From the NCBI RefSeq assembly GCF_014253075.1, contig NZ_JACLZJ010000003.1, forward strand, positions 372,001 through 436,000: a stretch of 64,000 nt of DNA, in the 5' to 3' direction. Within the stretch, counting starts at the first letter, position 1. Every line of letters begins with the position of its first letter. The notes beneath the pieces were generated by a model. It saw only the letters and a list, made by a program, of their open reading frames with translations, made no database searches and was not told the DNA's origin. Below are positions 37,910-47,114 of this stretch, piece by piece. The stretch comes from Ochrobactrum sp. CM-21-5. Lineage in GTDB: Bacteria > Pseudomonadota > Alphaproteobacteria > Rhizobiales > Rhizobiaceae. A program made the translations under genes and the position numbers.

Positions 37910-39463
37910 ATGCCTGCAACTGACGCTCTGTCGGCGGCCATAGTGCCGCTTCTTGAAGCCCGTTCGATCACCAAATCCTTTCTGGGCGTGACCGCCCTCG
38001 ACCATGTCGATTTCACGCTCAATAGCGGTGAAATCCATGCGTTACTTGGTGAAAACGGTGCGGGCAAATCCACGCTCATTAAAATTATCACCGGTGCTTA
38101 TCACGGTTTCGGCGGCTCGATCCTGCTCGAAGGCCAGCCAATCGCACCCGCCTCCGTTGCCGAGGCTCAGAAGCTCGGCATTGGCACGGTTTATCAGGAA
38201 GTGAACCTTCTCGAAAATCTAACCGTCGCCGAAAACCTGTTTCTCGGGCGCCAGCCGCATCGTTTCGGATTGGTGGACCGTCGCCATATGGAGAAAGACG
38301 CGACCAGCCTGCTGGCGCGATACGGCCTCGCCATTGATGTCAGCGCGCCTTTGTCGGCCTATTCGGTCGCCGTTCGCCAGATTATTGCGATTGCTCGCGC
38401 AGTCGATCTTTCGGGCAAGGTGCTTGTGCTTGACGAGCCTACCGCCAGCCTTGATGCCCGCGAAGTCGAGATGCTGTTTGGCGTTCTACGCCAGTTGAAG
38501 ACCGAGGGTCTCGGCATCATCGTCATCACTCACTTTCTGGATCAGGTCTATGCCATCGCGGATTGCGCCACCGTGCTGCGCAACGGGCGCCTTGTCGGCA
38601 GCCGCAACCTATCCGAGCTGCCGCGTACTGATCTTATTTCGATGATGCTCGGCCATCAATTACAGGAAACCGTGGGTCGCCAGCTCACCGAAGAGGTGAG
38701 TGACGATGCAATCGCCCCGATCCGCTTTTCCGGCTTCGGCAGGAAGGCAAGTGTCGCGCCTTTCGATCTTTCCATCAAACCGGGTGAAGCGGTCGGCATC
38801 GCGGGGCTGCTCGGATCGGGCCGCACCGAGACAGCCCTTCTGATGTTCGGAGTCGATGAAGCAGATAGTGGCAAACTGACTGTGGATGGACGGGAGATCA
38901 AACTTCCCTCACCCGTCGCCGCCATTGCCGAGCGCTTTGCCTTCTGCCCGGAAGAGCGCAAGAGCGATGGCATCATTGGCGACTTCTCGATGGCGGAAAA
39001 CATTGCACTGGCCGTTCAGGCGAAGCGCGGCTGGTCCAGACCGATTTCCTCACGCGAAAAGACAGCGCTTGCCCAACGTTACATCAAGGCGCTCGATATT
39101 CGTCCGCCCGATCCCGACAAGCCGATCAAGTTCCTGTCTGGCGGCAACCAGCAGAAGGCCGTCCTGGCCCGCTGGCTCGCCACCGATCCGCGCCTGCTGA
39201 TCCTTGATGAACCGACGCGCGGCATCGATATCGGCGCCCATGCTGAAATCCTGAAGCTCATCGGCGAACTTTGTGCCGAAGGCATGTCGCTCGTCATAAT
39301 CTCGTCCGAGTTCGAGGAGCTTGCCGCGGTCGCCAACCGTGTCATCGTGCTTTCCGATCGCCGCCATATCGCGGAACTGAAGACTGGGGAAATTACCGCC
39401 GACAACATTGTGCGCACCATTGCCGAGGCTGGTCATATAGGCGGAAAGGAAGCCGCAGCATGA
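37910..39463 (+). CDS. ytfR: Sugar ABC ATP-binding protein (YtfR type, two NBDs)
   Basis: A 517-residue double ATPase. First half: Walker [10 protein letters not shown], Walker [13 protein letters not shown], with a degenerate signature near SVAVRQIIAIARA. Second half: GLLGSGRTE, signature [15 protein letters not shown] and [13 protein letters not shown]. It powers the two permeases that follow. Its stop overlaps the next start (ATGA). Confidence 0.93.
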   Translation: MPATDALSAAIVPLLEARSITKSFLGVTALDHVDFTLNSGEIHALLGENGAGKSTLIKIITGAYHGFGGSILLEGQPIAPASVAEAQKLGIGTVYQEVNLLENLTVAENLFLGRQPHRFGLVDRRHMEKDATSLLARYGLAIDVSAPLSAYSVAVRQIIAIARAVDLSGKVLVLDEPTASLDAREVEMLFGVLRQLKTEGLGIIVITHFLDQVYAIADCATVLRNGRLVGSRNLSELPRTDLISMMLGHQLQETVGRQLTEEVSDDAIAPIRFSGFGRKASVAPFDLSIKPGEAVGIAGLLGSGRTETALLMFGVDEADSGKLTVDGREIKLPSPVAAIAERFAFCPEERKSDGIIGDFSMAENIALAVQAKRGWSRPISSREKTALAQRYIKALDIRPPDPDKPIKFLSGGNQQKAVLARWLATDPRLLILDEPTRGIDIGAHAEILKLIGELCAEGMSLVIISSEFEELAAVANRVIVLSDRRHIAELKTGEITADNIVRTIAEAGHIGGKEAAA

Positions 39464-40503
39464 TAGCCCGCATAGTCAGGAAACTGAAAAGGCTCGCTCC
39501 CCAGCTCGTGGCACTCGTCGCAATCCTCGCAGCAAATACGATGATTTCGCCCGGATTTCTCGATGTTTCCGTGCAGAACGGGCGCCTCTACGGCAGCCTG
39601 ATCGACATTTTAGTGCGCGCAGCGCCCGTCGCCATTTTGGCGATCGGCATGACACTGGTGATTGCCACACGCGGCATTGACCTTTCGGTCGGAGCGGTCA
39701 TGGCGATCAGTGGCGCATGTGCCGCCTCGCTCATCGTAGCGGGCTTTCCTCTGGCAATTGTCATACCAGCCGCGCTGTGCGTAGGGCTTTTATGCGGCCT
39801 GTGGAACGGCTTTCTGGTGGCTGTGTTTGATATCCAGCCGATCATCGCAACCCTGATTCTGATGGTTGCCGGACGTGGCATCGCACAGCTCATCACCGAA
39901 GGCGCGATCCTTACTTTCAACAACGAATCCTTTGCCGCGCTCGGCTCTGGTTCGTTCCTCGGCATACCTGTGCCGGTCCTGATCTGGCTGCTCGCCGGCC
40001 TTGTGGTGGGACTTGCCGTACGCTCCAGCGCATTGGGCTTTCTCATAGAAGCAACCGGCATCAACCGCCGTGCCGCGATGCTGGCGGGCGTGAAAGCACG
40101 CTTTCTTCTGTTCAGCGTCTATGCCGTATCGGGTGTCGGCGCAGCCCTTGCCGGCCTAATCGCCACCGCTGATATTCGCGGCGCGGATGCCAACAATGCA
40201 GGCCTGTGGCTTGAACTCGATGCCATTCTGGCGGTCGTCATCGGCGGCACGTCGCTCAACGGCGGGCGCTTCTCGATCATGGCCTCGCTTCTTGGTGCGC
40301 TTATCATCCAGTCGATCAATACCGGCATTCTGATGGCGGGGTTTCCGCCGGAGTTCAACCTCATCATCAAGGCGGTCATTATCGTCATCGTGCTCACCTT
40401 TCAGTCACCGGCGATTATTCAACTGATCGCCTTCCTGCGCTCCGAACGCAAAAACAGAACAGCCAACGAAATACGCCAAAGCCGGGAAGGAGCACGGCAA
40501 TGA
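39460..40503 (+). CDS. ytfT: Sugar ABC permease 1 (YtfT type)
   Basis: The 347-residue CUT2 permease has about nine to ten membrane helices, the RGIDLSVGAVMAISGA block and LELDAILAVVIGGTSLNGGRFS in parts. The ATG at 39460 overlaps the ytfR stop and gives the family N terminus; an upstream in-frame start would lie within ytfR. It pairs with the next gene as a heterodimer. Confidence 0.9.
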   Translation: MIARIVRKLKRLAPQLVALVAILAANTMISPGFLDVSVQNGRLYGSLIDILVRAAPVAILAIGMTLVIATRGIDLSVGAVMAISGACAASLIVAGFPLAIVIPAALCVGLLCGLWNGFLVAVFDIQPIIATLILMVAGRGIAQLITEGAILTFNNESFAALGSGSFLGIPVPVLIWLLAGLVVGLAVRSSALGFLIEATGINRRAAMLAGVKARFLLFSVYAVSGVGAALAGLIATADIRGADANNAGLWLELDAILAVVIGGTSLNGGRFSIMASLLGALIIQSINTGILMAGFPPEFNLIIKAVIIVIVLTFQSPAIIQLIAFLRSERKNRTANEIRQSREGARQ

Positions 40504-41486
40504 AAGTGCTTCGCAATTTGCCTTTCCTGACCACAGTTGCGATCTTTCTGCTCGCCTACGCCTTATGTGTCATCCAGTTTCCCAACATGCTCTCAACGCG
40601 GGTGGTTGGAAATCTTCTGACGGATAACGCTTTTCTCGGCATTGCAGCCGTCGGCATGACATTCGTGATCTTGTCCGGTGGCATCGACCTTTCGGTCGGC
40701 TCGGTCATCGCGTTCACCAGCGTCTTCGTCGCGGTCCTCGTCGGGCAACTCGGCGTGCATCCACTCATAGCCTTCGGCCTGATCCTTGTGATAGCCGCAC
40801 TGTTCGGAGCATGGATGGGGATGATGATCCATTTCCTCGGCATTCCGCCATTCGTGGCAACGCTGGCGGGCATGTTTCTGGCGCGCGGCGCGGCATTTCT
40901 CATCTCGACACAATCCGTCCCCATCTCGCATCCTTTTCTCGACACGCTGCAAGGGCTCTATTTTCGGCTTCCAGGCGGCGGCAGGCTGACTTTCATCGCG
41001 ATGCTGATGCTGGCAGTCTTCATTATCGGCGGCATTATCGCGCATCGCACACGCTTCGGCGCAAACATCTACGCACTCGGCGGCAATCAGCAGTCAGCAG
41101 AACTGATGGGCGTTCCGATTAGTAGTACCACCATCGGCATCTATACGATGTCGGGTGTGCTTTCGGGCCTCGCCGGCATCGTCTATACGCTTTACACCTC
41201 GTCCGGCTATTCGCTGGCGACGGTCGGCGTGGAGCTGGATGCCATTGCCTCGGTCGTCATCGGTGGAACGCTGCTGACGGGTGGCGCGGGTCTTGTCGCC
41301 GGAACTTTCGTCGGCATCCTGATACAAGGGTTGATCCAAACCTACATTGTTTTCGACGGAACGCTGTCTTCGTGGTGGACGAAAATCGCAATCGGTATAT
41401 TGCTATTCCTGTTCATTGCGCTGCAACGAGGTCTTGTTTGGTTTTCAAGTGCACGACTGGCGCGACAGCGCATGAAGGAGGCCTGA
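40500..41486 (+). CDS. yjfF: Sugar ABC permease 2 (YjfF type)
   Basis: The 328-residue second permease of the importer has the [16 protein letters not shown] block, the loop YALGGNQQSAELMGVP and VELDAIASVVIGGTLLTGG. The start overlaps the ytfT stop by four bases (ATGA). The paired YtfT/YjfF arrangement distinguishes this system from the single-permease GguAB system upstream. Confidence 0.9.
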   Translation: MKVLRNLPFLTTVAIFLLAYALCVIQFPNMLSTRVVGNLLTDNAFLGIAAVGMTFVILSGGIDLSVGSVIAFTSVFVAVLVGQLGVHPLIAFGLILVIAALFGAWMGMMIHFLGIPPFVATLAGMFLARGAAFLISTQSVPISHPFLDTLQGLYFRLPGGGRLTFIAMLMLAVFIIGGIIAHRTRFGANIYALGGNQQSAELMGVPISSTTIGIYTMSGVLSGLAGIVYTLYTSSGYSLATVGVELDAIASVVIGGTLLTGGAGLVAGTFVGILIQGLIQTYIVFDGTLSSWWTKIAIGILLFLFIALQRGLVWFSSARLARQRMKEA

Positions 41487-41487
41487 A

Positions 41488-42213
41488 TTGGGACTGCTGG
41501 AAACGGCCATAACCGGACGCAAGCGTCATAACAGCCACGCGGTTGTCGTGGGTGAACTCGGACGCGGCATCGTTGCCGGGACGATTCCCGAAGGATCCAT
41601 CCTTCCAGGAGACCATGAACTGTCACTGCGCTTCGGGGTTTCCCGCACAGTTCTGCGCGAAGCGATGAAGACGCTCGCCGCCAAACGGCTTATCGAACCC
41701 AAAGCCAAGGTCGGCACCCGCGTTCTTGGCCGCGCCAGCTGGAACTTCTTCGATCCGGACGTTTTGACATGGCGTTTTGAAGCGGGGTTCGATGAAGTTT
41801 TCGTCGAGCACTTGGCTGAAATGCGCATGGCGCTGGAACCGGCAGCCGCAGCAGCGGCGGCGGAACGCGCCACCAGCGACGAGATTGTCGAACTCTATGC
41901 GCTCGCTGCCAAATTTGATGATCCAGGCCACACGCCCGAGTCCATCGCCAAGGTCGATCTGGAATTCCACCTCGCCATTGCCCGTATGTCCGGTAACCCG
42001 TTCATGCGTTCGGTGAGCGGGCTGATTGAAGCCGCACTGGCCATATCATTCCAGCTGTCCTCACCGGCTTCCTCGCGGGAAGGCATTGCCGAATGTGCGG
42101 CAAATCATCTGCGCATCGCGCATGCCATTGCCTCGCGAGACCCTCTAAAGGCGCGTATTGCAATGGAAAGCGTCATCATGCTGGGTGTAGAACGCATCCG
42201 CGATGTAATCTAA
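41488..42213 (+). CDS. FadR-subfamily GntR transcriptional regulator
   Basis: The 241-residue regulator has an N-terminal winged helix (about 18-75: GELGRGIVAGTIPEGSILPG, then FGVSRTVLREAMKTLAAK) and an all-helical FCD ligand domain (about 95-225) with the metal-binding pattern in DLEFHLAIARMSGNPF. It begins at a TTG, chosen because AAGGAGG at 41475-41481 is ideally placed and the frame has no better start. It follows yjfF by one base, so it probably controls the ytf genes and perhaps the divergent gguC operon. A sugar or sugar acid is the likely effector. Confidence 0.88.
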   Translation: MGLLETAITGRKRHNSHAVVVGELGRGIVAGTIPEGSILPGDHELSLRFGVSRTVLREAMKTLAAKRLIEPKAKVGTRVLGRASWNFFDPDVLTWRFEAGFDEVFVEHLAEMRMALEPAAAAAAAERATSDEIVELYALAAKFDDPGHTPESIAKVDLEFHLAIARMSGNPFMRSVSGLIEAALAISFQLSSPASSREGIAECAANHLRIAHAIASRDPLKARIAMESVIMLGVERIRDVI

Positions 42214-42266
42214 AGCATTTTCCAGCAAAAGCGCGTGGCGGTTTTGTGTCGGATAATACGAACTCA
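42214..42266. repeat. Possible REP-like intergenic element
   Basis: AGCATTTTCCAGCAAAAGCG followed by GCGGTTTTGTGTCGGATAA contains an imperfect inverted repeat (CAAAAGCG with CGGTTTTG). I remember very similar short sequences as frequent in intergenic DNA of Brucella and relatives. Only one copy is visible here, so repetition cannot be shown from this window. Confidence 0.4.
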
Positions 42267-42275
42267 GGGGTTTCC

Positions 42276-43319
42276 ATGTCTTATCAAGCTGCTTCAGACC
42301 GCTATGAGAAAGCTGTCTTCCGTCGCGTGGGCCGCAGCGGTCTCGTTTTGCCTGCCATCTCACTTGGCCTGTGGCACAATTTCGGCGATGTCGTGCCGAT
42401 AGATCGTCAAAAAGCTATGCTTTTCAAAGCTTTCGATCTTGGCATCACACATTTCGACCTCGCCAACAATTACGGTCCGCCTCCCGGTGCAGCCGAGCGC
42501 AATTTCGGCCAGATCCTGAAAAGCGATCTCGGTCGCTATCGCGACGAACTCATCATTTCCAGCAAGGCAGGCTGGGAAATGTGGCCAGGACCGTATGGGC
42601 GCGGGGGCGGCTCGCGCAAGGCGATCCTTGCAAGCCTCGATCAGAGTTTGCAGCGCCTCGGTCTCGATTATGTCGACATCTTCTATTCGCACCGTTTTGA
42701 TGCCAACACCCCGCTGGAAGAGACCGCCGGTGCGCTGGCAAGCACCGTCGAACAGGGCAAGGCGCTCTATGTCGGCATCTCGTCCTATTCGGCAGGAAAG
42801 ACACGCGAAATTGCCAATATCCTGGCCGCACGCAACGTCCCTCTTCTCATCCACCAACCGTCCTACAATCTATTCAATCGCTGGATCGAAAAGGATCTTC
42901 TGTCGGCAACCGGCGATGTCGGTGCGGGCGTCATTGCCTTCACGCCGCTGGCACAGGGATTGCTGACCAGCCGCTATCTCAACGGCATTCCGGCTGACGC
43001 ACGCATCAATCAGCCGGACAACAAGTCCCTGCGGCCCGTCCATCTGAGCGACGAGAACATTGCCCGCGCCCGCAACCTTGACGAGATTGCCAGAAGGCGC
43101 GGCCAAAGCCTCGCCCAGATGGCTTTGGCCTGGGTTCTACGCGATCCGCGTGTGACATCGGCGCTGATCGGCGCAAGTTCGCCCGAACAGATCGTGGAAA
43201 ACGTCAAGGCGCTGGAGAACCTGTCCTTTACGGCCGAGGAACTCAGGGAAATCGACGAATATGCGGTCGAAGGCGGCGTCAATCTCTGGGAAAAACCGGC
43301 AAACGACGAGCCTGTTTGA
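42276..43319 (+). CDS. Aldo/keto reductase (YghZ / L-glyceraldehyde 3-phosphate reductase type)
   Basis: The 347-residue NADPH-dependent reductase has the tetrad residues in context: Asp and Tyr in DLANNYGPPPGAAERNFG, Lys in IISSKAGWEMWPGPYG, His in IFYSHRFDANTPLE. The GPPPGAAE and WPGPYG segments are diagnostic of the YghZ/Gpr subgroup, which reduces L-glyceraldehyde 3-phosphate and methylglyoxal. The ATG at 42276 gives the family start. It is 62 bases after the FadR-type gene and may serve sugar metabolism with the ytf importer. Confidence 0.88.
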   Translation: MSYQAASDRYEKAVFRRVGRSGLVLPAISLGLWHNFGDVVPIDRQKAMLFKAFDLGITHFDLANNYGPPPGAAERNFGQILKSDLGRYRDELIISSKAGWEMWPGPYGRGGGSRKAILASLDQSLQRLGLDYVDIFYSHRFDANTPLEETAGALASTVEQGKALYVGISSYSAGKTREIANILAARNVPLLIHQPSYNLFNRWIEKDLLSATGDVGAGVIAFTPLAQGLLTSRYLNGIPADARINQPDNKSLRPVHLSDENIARARNLDEIARRRGQSLAQMALAWVLRDPRVTSALIGASSPEQIVENVKALENLSFTAEELREIDEYAVEGGVNLWEKPANDEPV

Positions 43320-43358
43320 CATTGGAGCGTCTCGCCCCGAAGCCAGAACCGCTTTGGC

Positions 43359-43390
43359 AAAAAGCCCCGCTCCGACGGGGCTTTTCTTTA
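43359..43390. terminator. Bidirectional terminator between convergent genes
   Basis: AAAAGCCCCG and CGGGGCTTTT form a perfect 10-bp stem around a six-base loop, with A before and T after, so it works for both the aldo/keto reductase and the D-aminopeptidase transcripts. Confidence 0.92.
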
Positions 43391-43403
43391 TGCCGTTTCC
43401 CGC

Positions 43404-44966
43404 TCAGCCGGAAACTTTTGCATAGTCCACGCCTCGCGCCAGCCAGCAGCCAACGGTAACGCCTGCTATGGCGCCGGCTTCGTCCCGACTGAAGACCAGT
43501 TTCCACTCGCCGGGCGACGGCGCATCCATCGAACGCTGCACCGGCAGCAGCCAGGCATCCGGGCCTGCACTGTAGAGAGGATACATGGCGCTTTTGCCCA
43601 GATATCCTTCAAAGGCCCCGTAAAACGCACCGCCCTCCGAAACAAGCACAAGGTCGGCGTCAAGCTCGCCGCAATGATAGCGACCTGCAATATCCTGTTT
43701 TGCTTCGCCGGTAAGACGCGTGAGCGTGAGCACCAAATTCTCGTCATCGCGACTTAGATGAACAAGATCGCCTTCGCGTCTGATCTGCGTCATTGAAGAC
43801 CGTGCCACGTCGCGGCTCACTACATCCATGGTTTCGGGGCTGGTGCCAAAATGCGACTTCATGCGACCAAAGCCTGCATCTTCAAGTCTGAGAACCAAAC
43901 CTGTTTGATGATCGACATAAGAACCGAACCACTCCGGATCAGCCTCGACCCGTGTAGTTTCAGCAGTTGCGACGCCCAGCGCAATATTCATCAGCTTGAA
44001 CGCCACATCCGAAGCGCCGCCTTCGAAATTGAACATGGCGATGGTCGAAAGACGTTCATCCGCGGCATGCCAGCGCTGGCAGCGCCAGCCACGCAGTGCG
44101 CCGCCGTGACCGGTAAGCCGCACTCCGCCCGTCTCCTCGAACTTGAGCCCAAGTCCGTAAGGCGCGACCGCACCGTCCGTAAAAGTTTGCGGCCCGCTCA
44201 GGCGCCGATAAAGCCCGCCTTCATCGTCACGTGTTGCATCAATGAACTGCTCCCACGCAATCATGTCGTCAAGCGACGCACAAATACCAGCATCACCTGC
44301 CCAGTGAATACGGTTGATGGCGGGCAGGAAGCCGCGCACCGTATCGCCTTCATAGCCCGTGCATTCATCGAACAAAGCGGTATCGGGAATGAGCTCCGCC
44401 GTCTTCATGCCCGCCGGTTTGAAAATGCGTTCCACCAGAAGCTCGGCCAGCGACTGGCCAGTATGCTGCTCAACCAGATCGGCCAGAATACGGAAATTAC
44501 CGTTGCAATAGGAATAATGCGTACCGGGCGCGAAATGTGCGGTCTTCAATCGCCGAAGCAGAGTCTGGGCGTCCTTCGGCAGAAACACGCCTTCAGGGTC
44601 CGCACCGCAAAGAACAGTCAACGCCCAGTAATCACGGAGGCCCGACTGGTTGTTGCACAGATCGCGCACGTTTGGGCGCTGTTCTTCAAACTTGTCGAGA
44701 TAAGCCACCAGCGCATCATCAAGCGCTTCCGGTTCGCCAACGCTATCCAGAAGAACCGCGCAGGTAAACTGCTTGCTGACCGAACAAATCGGCATCCGCG
44801 TTCCCGCTGACATCGGCTTGCGCGCCGCCAGGTCGGCATAGCCCCAGGCGTGACGCAGAATAACCTCGCCGTCCTTGACGACAGCAACCGTTCCGCCCGG
44901 CCCTTTATAGTCGTTTGGAATTGAACGAACGAAGGTTTCGAGAGCAGAAAGATCAGGCTTTTTCAT
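43404..44966 (-). CDS. dap: D-stereospecific aminopeptidase (penicillin-binding-protein family)
   Basis: The 520-residue serine peptidase removes N-terminal D-amino acids from peptides and amides. The catalytic set is complete and at the published positions as I recall them: S62 and K65 in CSVSKQF, Y153 and N155 in YSYCNGN, H287 in TGHGGALRG. The N-terminal beta-lactamase-like domain (about 1-330) is followed by two beta-barrel domains, the last with [16 protein letters not shown]. This is the Ochrobactrum anthropi enzyme or a very close homologue. Its D-alanine product would suit the dadA gene elsewhere in the window. No signal peptide, so it is cytosolic. Confidence 0.95.
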   Translation of the reverse strand: MKKPDLSALETFVRSIPNDYKGPGGTVAVVKDGEVILRHAWGYADLAARKPMSAGTRMPICSVSKQFTCAVLLDSVGEPEALDDALVAYLDKFEEQRPNVRDLCNNQSGLRDYWALTVLCGADPEGVFLPKDAQTLLRRLKTAHFAPGTHYSYCNGNFRILADLVEQHTGQSLAELLVERIFKPAGMKTAELIPDTALFDECTGYEGDTVRGFLPAINRIHWAGDAGICASLDDMIAWEQFIDATRDDEGGLYRRLSGPQTFTDGAVAPYGLGLKFEETGGVRLTGHGGALRGWRCQRWHAADERLSTIAMFNFEGGASDVAFKLMNIALGVATAETTRVEADPEWFGSYVDHQTGLVLRLEDAGFGRMKSHFGTSPETMDVVSRDVARSSMTQIRREGDLVHLSRDDENLVLTLTRLTGEAKQDIAGRYHCGELDADLVLVSEGGAFYGAFEGYLGKSAMYPLYSAGPDAWLLPVQRSMDAPSPGEWKLVFSRDEAGAIAGVTVGCWLARGVDYAKVSG

Positions 44967-45013
44967 ATCGGACTCGAGCGACTCACATGGAATTCATTGA
45001 GCGCCACGAGGCA

Positions 45014-45820
45014 TCATTTTACCCGGTCAATCAAGGCCATCGCAGCATGTGGATTATGCGCCTTATAGCCGCTGATGACATAAAGATAGACATCACGCGC
45101 AACATGATCCGCCACGGGCGGCGTTACCGTCTTCAGCCCTTCGGGCACATGGCCAGCCGCTATCGCCTTGGCGCGCTCTGCCCATTGCTTCAGTTGCTTT
45201 TCGCCATAGCCAAGCGGCTCGCCTTCACTGGTTCCCATGATACGCAGATAGGCGAACGGCGCGCTCATGTCGGCGAACTGCGGAAAACCGCTATCGCCGG
45301 CTATCACCACCGCCACGCCATATTCACGCAACAGGGCGATGAAATCCGGTGAATTGAAGCTGTCGTGCCGTACTTCCACCGCATGGCGCACATCACGGCC
45401 ATCGACACGCTTGGGCAAGAGCTTGAGAAACGCCTCAAAATCTGCTGGATCAAATTTCTTCGTACCCATGAACTGCCAGTTCACGACGCCGAGTTTATCC
45501 TTCAACTCCATCAGACCGCCCGTCATGAACTTCTCGATGCTTTCGCCACTTTCGGCCAGCACACGACGATTGGTGGAAAAGCGCGGAGCTTTCAAAGAGA
45601 AGACAAACCCGTCCGGTGTCTCATCTCGCCATTTGGCGAAAGTCTGCGGTTTCTGCGGGCCGTAATAGGTGCTGTTGATTTCTATCGACGTAAGCTTGCT
45701 CGACGCATATTCGAGCTGCCGCTTCTTGGTCAGCTTTTCGGGATAGAAACTCGTGTCCCAGCCTTCGAAAGCCCACCCGCCGATACCTATACGGATATTG
45801 CTTGCATTTGCCTGGCTCAT
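45014..45820 (-). CDS. DUF72 domain-containing protein
   Basis: The 268-residue protein belongs to the DUF72/YecE family, a TIM-barrel-like fold of unknown role. Family patterns are IRIGIGGWAFEGWDTSFYPEKL in parts, YASSKLTSIEINSTYYG, and FSLKAPRFSTNRR. GGAGG eight bases before the ATG at 45820 sets the start; longer in-frame starts reach back to 45871 and lack support. It precedes the D-aminopeptidase gene on the same strand by 47 bases and may be cotranscribed. Confidence 0.85.
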   Translation of the reverse strand: MSQANASNIRIGIGGWAFEGWDTSFYPEKLTKKRQLEYASSKLTSIEINSTYYGPQKPQTFAKWRDETPDGFVFSLKAPRFSTNRRVLAESGESIEKFMTGGLMELKDKLGVVNWQFMGTKKFDPADFEAFLKLLPKRVDGRDVRHAVEVRHDSFNSPDFIALLREYGVAVVIAGDSGFPQFADMSAPFAYLRIMGTSEGEPLGYGEKQLKQWAERAKAIAAGHVPEGLKTVTPPVADHVARDVYLYVISGYKAHNPHAAMALIDRVK

Positions 45821-45936
45821 TACATTTCCTCCATACCCGTGCGACATGAGTTCATACGGTTTAGTCATCATGTTTAATCTGTATTCGCGCTGCTTGCTAT
45901 GCTGTTATCGCTGCGCTTGATTGGAGGAGAAGGCAA

Positions 45937-47103
45937 ATGTTGGAAACAAAAGATCCTGTTGTGATCGCCAGCGCGATTCGCACGCCGATCGGCAGTTTTC
46001 AAGGTGCGCTCAAATCCGAAACTGCCACAGCGCTAGGTGCAATTGCCATACGCGAGGCAGTTGCGAGAGCCAGCCTCGCCCCCGATCAGGTAAATGAAGT
46101 GGTCATGGGTTGCGTACTGCCCGCCGGGCTCGGTCAGGCTCCCGCGCGCCAGGCATCCATTCATTCCGGCCTCCCGATCGATACCCCCTGCTCCACGATC
46201 AATAAGGTCTGTGGCTCAGGCATGAAGGCCGTTATGCTAGGTGCCGATCTCATTGCTGCGGGCAGCGCGGAAATCGTGGTTGCCGGCGGCATGGAAAGTA
46301 TGACCAATGCACCGTACCTGCTTGAAAAAGCGCGCAGCGGCTATCGCGTCGGCCACGGAAAAATTTACGATCACATGTTCCTCGACGGCCTCGAAGACGC
46401 CTATGACAAAGGCCGAGCCATGGGAACTTTTGCGGAAGAAACCGCAGACCATTACCAGTTCACACGGCAAAGCCAGGACGAATTTGCCCTGCGTTCGCTT
46501 TCGCGCGCCTTGAAGGCGACAGAGGATGGTAAATTCGGCAGCGAGATCGTCCCCGTCGCCGGTCTTGACCGCGATGAGGGGCCAACCCGCGCCAAGCCGG
46601 AAAAAATACCGCTTTTGAAACCTGCTTTCCGTGATGGCGGCACGGTGACGGCAGCCAATTCTTCATCCATCTCCGATGGCGCCGCAGCGCTCACGCTGAT
46701 GCGGCTTTCGGAAGCGGAAAAACGGGGCCTTACCCCGCTTGCCGCCATTCGCGGCCACGCAAGCCATGCGCAGCAGCCATCATGGTTCACCACGGCGCCG
46801 GTCTACGCCATGAAAAAACTGTTCGAGAAAACTGGCTGGAACGAGCGCGATGTCGATCTGTTCGAGATCAACGAAGCCTTTGCCGTTGTGGTCATGGCGG
46901 CGATGCAGGAACTGGATCTGCCTGCCGACAAGGTAAACATCCACGGCGGCGCCTGCGCAATCGGCCACCCTATCGGCTGTTCGGGTGCACGCATCATCGT
47001 CACGCTTTTGAACGCCATGAAACAGAACGATGTGAAACGTGGCATGGCCTCCGTCTGCATTGGCGGCGGCGAGGCAACGGCAATCGCGCTTGAAGCGCTT
47101 TAA
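45937..47103 (+). CDS. Acetyl-CoA acetyltransferase (thiolase II)
   Basis: The 388-residue thiolase joins or splits acyl-CoA units. The nucleophilic Cys is in INKVCGSGMKAVM, the His in GGACAIGHPIGCSGAR and the second Cys in ASVCIGGGEATAIALE; EINEAFAV completes the site. Length and motifs fit biosynthetic or degradative acetoacetyl-CoA thiolases. It is followed after 11 bases by an HSD10-type dehydrogenase, which points to oxidation of a short branched or aromatic acyl-CoA, but the substrate is not fixed by the sequence. Confidence 0.92.
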   Translation: MLETKDPVVIASAIRTPIGSFQGALKSETATALGAIAIREAVARASLAPDQVNEVVMGCVLPAGLGQAPARQASIHSGLPIDTPCSTINKVCGSGMKAVMLGADLIAAGSAEIVVAGGMESMTNAPYLLEKARSGYRVGHGKIYDHMFLDGLEDAYDKGRAMGTFAEETADHYQFTRQSQDEFALRSLSRALKATEDGKFGSEIVPVAGLDRDEGPTRAKPEKIPLLKPAFRDGGTVTAANSSSISDGAAALTLMRLSEAEKRGLTPLAAIRGHASHAQQPSWFTTAPVYAMKKLFEKTGWNERDVDLFEINEAFAVVVMAAMQELDLPADKVNIHGGACAIGHPIGCSGARIIVTLLNAMKQNDVKRGMASVCIGGGEATAIALEAL

Positions 47104-47114
47104 GGGCACACAGC

